Below are positions 22,989 to 25,141 of a DNA stretch of 25,141 nt, piece after piece. Positions within the stretch are counted from its first letter, which is position 1; every line of letters begins with the position of its first letter. Where the stretch lies: positions 1 to 25,141 of the IMG/VR virus record IMGVR_UViG_3300044798_000353; one strand, written 5' to 3'. The notes below the pieces were generated by a model. That model was not told the origin of the DNA and searched no databases. It saw only the letters and a program-made list of their open reading frames with translations. Origin of the DNA: a virus. A program made the position numbers and the translations under genes.

Positions 22989-23005
22989 TTATAGTATTAC
23001 TATAA
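22989..23005. promoter_or_regulatory. Operator-like palindrome 2 TTATAGT-N3-ACTATAA
   Basis: The second perfect copy, overlapping a TATA-like stretch (TTTATATTATAG from 22983) and 20 bases before ATG 23026. The pair resembles a repressor binding array at the promoter of the following genes. Confidence 0.65.
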
Positions 23006-23025
23006 GGTATTTGAGGAAAAACAAA

Positions 23026-23226
23026 ATGATAAACTTAGAAACTTGCGGAATAGAACTCGCAAAGGCAATTCAAAAAACAGCAACATGCCAACACGAATTT
23101 ATAGTAACAGTCCACGATGAGTTTACGGAAGACGCACGGAAAATCAAGAAGGAATACATACGATGCAAATATTGCAACTATTACAAAGTCAAAGTATTAT
23201 ATGAAGAACCTGTAAAATTCTGGTGA
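23026..23226 (+). CDS. Small zinc-finger-like protein
   Basis: A 66-residue protein. C21-Q-H23 and C47-K-Y-C50 could bind one zinc ion; the part between is charged and basic. ATG 23026 is chosen because TGAGG (23012-23016) lies nine bases upstream and the longer TTG start at 23011 overlaps this site. The twin palindromes directly upstream suggest that the gene is tightly regulated. It may be an early regulator or counter-defence factor, but the sequence does not show which. The TGA overlaps the ribosome binding site of the next gene. Confidence 0.6.
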   Translation: MINLETCGIELAKAIQKTATCQHEFIVTVHDEFTEDARKIKKEYIRCKYCNYYKVKVLYEEPVKFW

Positions 23227-23231
23227 AAACA

Positions 23232-23504
23232 ATGGAAACTAAAAACGAAAAAGACATAGCTTGGCTACAATTCCTTAAGGCTACTGCAAAAGACCCGCTT
23301 TCAGATGAAAGCAGAAAACTATGTGCTTGGTTGGTTGAGCAGAACGCTAAAGGTGACCCCGAACTTTCAGCTATTTTTGATAATCTAAAAACTTTAACTA
23401 TTGATAAAGCAGTTTTGCGTAAGCAACTTAATCGTGAGTTTGCTCGGTTGCGGCGGGATAAAACTAGGGTACGCAAATTCTCCCATAAGCAACCCAAAAC
23501 CTGA
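23232..23504 (+). CDS. Hypothetical 90-residue basic helical protein
   Basis: An unrecognised protein with an acidic N-terminal half and a strongly basic end (KQLNREFARLRRDKTRVRKF), probably all helical. ATG 23232 has GGTGA (23222-23226) five bases upstream, overlapping the stop of the preceding gene, so both are read from one message under the twin palindromes. The basic end suggests nucleic-acid binding. It runs convergently to the integrase gene, 62 bases apart. Confidence 0.6.
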   Translation: METKNEKDIAWLQFLKATAKDPLSDESRKLCAWLVEQNAKGDPELSAIFDNLKTLTIDKAVLRKQLNREFARLRRDKTRVRKFSHKQPKT

Positions 23505-23545
23505 ATTATGGCGCTGTCTGTAGGGCTTGAATGTACGTATCCGTC

Positions 23546-23590
23546 CTTCTATAAGGCCTAGAAAGCTCAAAATGAAGCGCCTAGGTCCTG
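23546..23590 (+). repeat. Longer repeat, right copy
   Basis: CTTCTATAAGGCCTAGAAAGC followed by AAAATGAAGCGCCTAGG and CCTG matches the left copy at 22705-22760 but lacks eleven bases in the middle. It overlaps the 3' end of the integrase gene, so part of it is coding on the minus strand. Confidence 0.75.
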
Positions 23591-24787
23591 CAACAGTTTA
23601 ACTACGTATATTACAGTGGAACAACCTTGACTTTTCGCTTCTTCAAATCCCTCAAGAATTTGCTCATCTTCTGCCGTGATGTCTAAGCCTCTTTCACCGC
23701 CTGTTTTTCCGCTGTACACATTAATGTACGGCTCCAACTTCGCATACTCCTTCTCAACAACACCAGGATAAACTCGCGGAGCATTATCGTACACGCCGCC
23801 GACCACGTCTAACTTGCAATCTTCGCCGCTTCCGCCGCTGTGACCCATCATAAAACTAACGTAGCTTTTGCTGACGCCGCGTTCAGGCGGCGACGCCTCC
23901 TGCTCAAAAAACTTGCGGAATCCATGAGAACGCACCGACAAAGGCCCAGTGTAAAGTTTATGGCGTGTAAGCGTGAGGCGGAAGTTGTTGTGGAATTGTT
24001 TACGCGGCAGCGGCCTGCCCGTTTCCGTTATGAAGAGGTAGTCGCTTTTCAAGTTGAGGCCGCGAAGTATTTGTTCCCGCAGCGGACGCCACTTCTGAAT
24101 TTCCTGAATCGCGTCCTGACTGATGAAGCTGAAATACGCGAAGCCATTGCCTTTTCGCTCCGGGAAGTCAAGGCGGATCCGCTGTTTGCCCGCGTCGATC
24201 TCGCGGAAAACATACTTGCAATTCATGTTTACGTCGACAAGGACCTGCTGTATGCTTTGGCCACTCTGCAGTTCAGTCATGCAGATTGCGCGGTCCCGCT
24301 GGCTTAGAACTGAGAGGATTCGCCTTGCATACTCCGCGGTGAAGGGCCGTTCCGGGTACTTGCGTCTGCTTCTTTTCGGAAACAGGCCTTTATTCTGCGT
24401 CAGTGGCGCTTCATGGTAGTCGCAGAACATTTTCACTGGCAGAAAGAACGCGGTGTAAGCGTAGTTTGCTGCTTTGCCTTTCAAGTCTGGGTTGTCGCGG
24501 CTGTACTCTAATGCCAAGCGTAGGGCCCAGCGGCGTTCTTCAGTGCTGTTTGAGTTTCTTTTTTGCAGGTGAAGGTCAAGAAACTGCGAAGGCGACAACT
24601 CTACGTTTTTAACGGTTTTTAACCAACTGAAAAACCTAACGAGTCCTCTGGCCTTCTCAATGTACGTGGTGCTGTCCTTGTCGTAGCGGGCTAGATAGTC
24701 GCGTATGCAACCGTTAGCGTCTAAGAATTCCGCTGTGTCGCGCTGCGTGACGCTGTATTTGAAGCGGCTTTTCCTAGGCCAACTCAA
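23567..24787 (-). CDS. int: Tyrosine recombinase (integrase)
   Basis: A 406-residue integrase that would insert and excise the element at the adjacent tRNA site. Residues about 15-125 form the N-terminal core-binding domain. The catalytic domain has K212 (ERKGNG, candidate beta-hairpin Lys), H288-x-x-R291 (HGFRKFF), G315-H316 (MMGHSGG) and the nucleophile candidate Y333 (GGVYDN). The first catalytic Arg, expected in a T-G-x-R-I motif, is replaced: the site reads SGQSIQQVL (175-183), with Ser178 in its place. TTG 24787 has GAGG nine bases upstream on the minus strand. The gene starts 78 bases from the tRNA fragment, as usual for non-split integrases of tRNA-targeting elements. Confidence 0.88.
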   Translation of the reverse strand: MSWPRKSRFKYSVTQRDTAEFLDANGCIRDYLARYDKDSTTYIEKARGLVRFFSWLKTVKNVELSPSQFLDLHLQKRNSNSTEERRWALRLALEYSRDNPDLKGKAANYAYTAFFLPVKMFCDYHEAPLTQNKGLFPKRSRRKYPERPFTAEYARRILSVLSQRDRAICMTELQSGQSIQQVLVDVNMNCKYVFREIDAGKQRIRLDFPERKGNGFAYFSFISQDAIQEIQKWRPLREQILRGLNLKSDYLFITETGRPLPRKQFHNNFRLTLTRHKLYTGPLSVRSHGFRKFFEQEASPPERGVSKSYVSFMMGHSGGSGEDCKLDVVGGVYDNAPRVYPGVVEKEYAKLEPYINVYSGKTGGERGLDITAEDEQILEGFEEAKSQGCSTVIYVVKLLQDLGASF

Positions 24788-24825
24788 TCTGCTTTTCCTC
24801 TTTCTCTTTTTAGATATCGGAATAC

Positions 24826-24838
24826 ATCAAGTCTTGAT
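24826..24838. promoter_or_regulatory. Palindrome ATCAAG-T-CTTGAT upstream of the integrase
   Basis: A perfect 13-bp inverted repeat 39 bases before the integrase start, between it and the attachment site. It is a candidate operator or recombinase/excisionase site. Confidence 0.4.
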
Positions 24839-24851
24839 TAAGTCCTAACTA

Positions 24852-24863
24852 TACTACGTACAT
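24852..24863 (+). repeat. TACTACGTACAT repeat beside the attachment site
   Basis: An exact copy of the 12-mer found at 786, 22806 and 22940, here two bases from the tRNA fragment. Its position suits an integrase arm-type binding site. Confidence 0.6.
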
Positions 24864-24865
24864 CG

Positions 24866-24888
24866 GGGTTCGAATCCCGCCCGTCCCC
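24866..24888 (+). other. tRNA 3' fragment, probable attachment site
   Basis: GGGTTCGAATCCCGCCCGTC followed by CCC is the 3' end of a tRNA: three T-stem bases, T loop TTCGAAT (24869-24875), T-stem 3' strand CCCGC, acceptor strand CCGTCCC and base 73 = C at 24888. The 5' T-stem pairing fails beyond three bases, so homology to a tRNA begins at about 24866 and nothing upstream is tRNA. CCA is not encoded. C73 is characteristic of tRNA-His, so this tRNA is the likely target; that is inference. Confidence 0.8.
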
Positions 24889-25112
24889 TTCTTCCCTTTC
24901 TTCTCTTTCATGTGTGACAAGATATAAGCTGAATAGTGTCAGTACGCCCGTCGAGTCATTATCACTGCGCTTAGCTCTGTGACTCTAGTGCTCATCATCC
25001 AAAACATTAATCGACAACAAAACTTAAGACTCTTACGCTAAAAACCGCATGCTACCTGAAAGAAACGGTTATTATGCCTCAAACAAATGATTCCTAGCGG
25101 AGTCATTGGAGT
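24889..25112. other. Probable host flank, non-coding
   Basis: No gene, repeat of the viral families or tRNA is recognised in this stretch. If the displaced-fragment reading is right, it is host DNA that once followed the tRNA gene. If the element is a circular extrachromosomal form, it is viral instead. Confidence 0.45.
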
Positions 25113-25141
25113 ATGGACCTCTTAGAAGTCATTAAGAAAAG
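25113..25141 (+). CDS. Start of a gene cut by the window edge
   Basis: ATG 25113 opens a frame reading MDLLEVIKK to the window end. TGGAG (25107-25111) is one base from the ATG, too close for a normal ribosome binding site. The N-terminus resembles nitroreductase-family starts (MDxLExIKxRRS), but nine residues cannot support that. Confidence 0.3.

Larger units (their letters stand above)
22620..23025. other. Non-coding control region of 406 bp
   Basis: No gene is seen here. It holds a T-tract terminator, three copies of the TACTACGTACAT-type repeat (22671-22682 with a mismatch, 22806-22817, 22940-22951), one copy of a longer repeat (22683-22764), a direct repeat CATCGGTG (22815-22822 and 22827-22834), a 7-3-7 palindrome (22857-22873), a 30-bp tandem pair (22891-22950) and two identical-arm palindromes (22961-23005). 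It looks like a regulatory or replication origin region. Confidence 0.6.

Noticed and set aside
23840-24307. Plus-strand frame of 155 codons opposite the integrase
   Set aside because: It lies fully within the integrase, which has clear catalytic motifs; no start signal supports it.
24840-24888. Complete tRNA gene
   Set aside because: Only the T loop and acceptor 3' strand are present; upstream sequence does not form the D arm, anticodon arm or 5' acceptor strand.

Overview
The window looks like the late-gene half of an integrated head-tailed virus (provirus, class Caudoviricetes, HK97-type capsid) of an archaeon. The archaeal call rests on four things: archaeal-style ribosome binding sites (GGAGGTGA-like) with many TTG starts; T-tract terminators rather than hairpin-plus-T terminators; a tRNA 3' end with no encoded CCA; and an Ig-like membrane protein of a type I associate with archaea. 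A Bathyarchaeia-like or related host is possible, but the sequence does not prove it. There is one non-contractile tail tube gene and no sheath, so the virion is probably siphovirus-like.

Layout. 1-2680: small, mostly unrecognised early or accessory genes, including several small zinc-binding proteins, a winged-helix protein and a one-pass membrane protein, with palindromes between them. 2684-10463: DNA packaging and head genes: TerS, TerL, portal, two tiny Cys-rich genes, MuF-like protein, prohead protease, scaffold candidate, decoration protein, and an encapsulin-like major capsid protein followed by a T-tract. 10512-11917: a three-gene insert (SAM methyltransferase, glycosyltransferase, CxxCxxCC protein) between capsid and neck genes. 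11954-14252: neck, tail-completion and tail-tube genes. 14334-17839: tail assembly chaperone with a -1 frameshift extension, then a tape measure with internal repeats. 17841-21492: tail-tip and fibre-like proteins, including a tandem paralogous pair. 21538-22619: two membrane proteins.

22620-23025 is a 406-bp non-coding control region with tandem repeats and 7-3-7 palindromes, followed by two small genes. A tyrosine recombinase on the minus strand (23567-24787) lies next to a 23-nt tRNA 3' fragment (24866-24888), the probable right attachment site. Sequence after 24889 is probably host DNA. The left end of the element, with the complete tRNA and any replication genes, lies outside the window.

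Everything from 49 to 23504 reads on the plus strand. Most genes are tightly packed or overlap, as expected of a co-transcribed viral late region. No lysin, replication protein, CRISPR array or complete tRNA was found.
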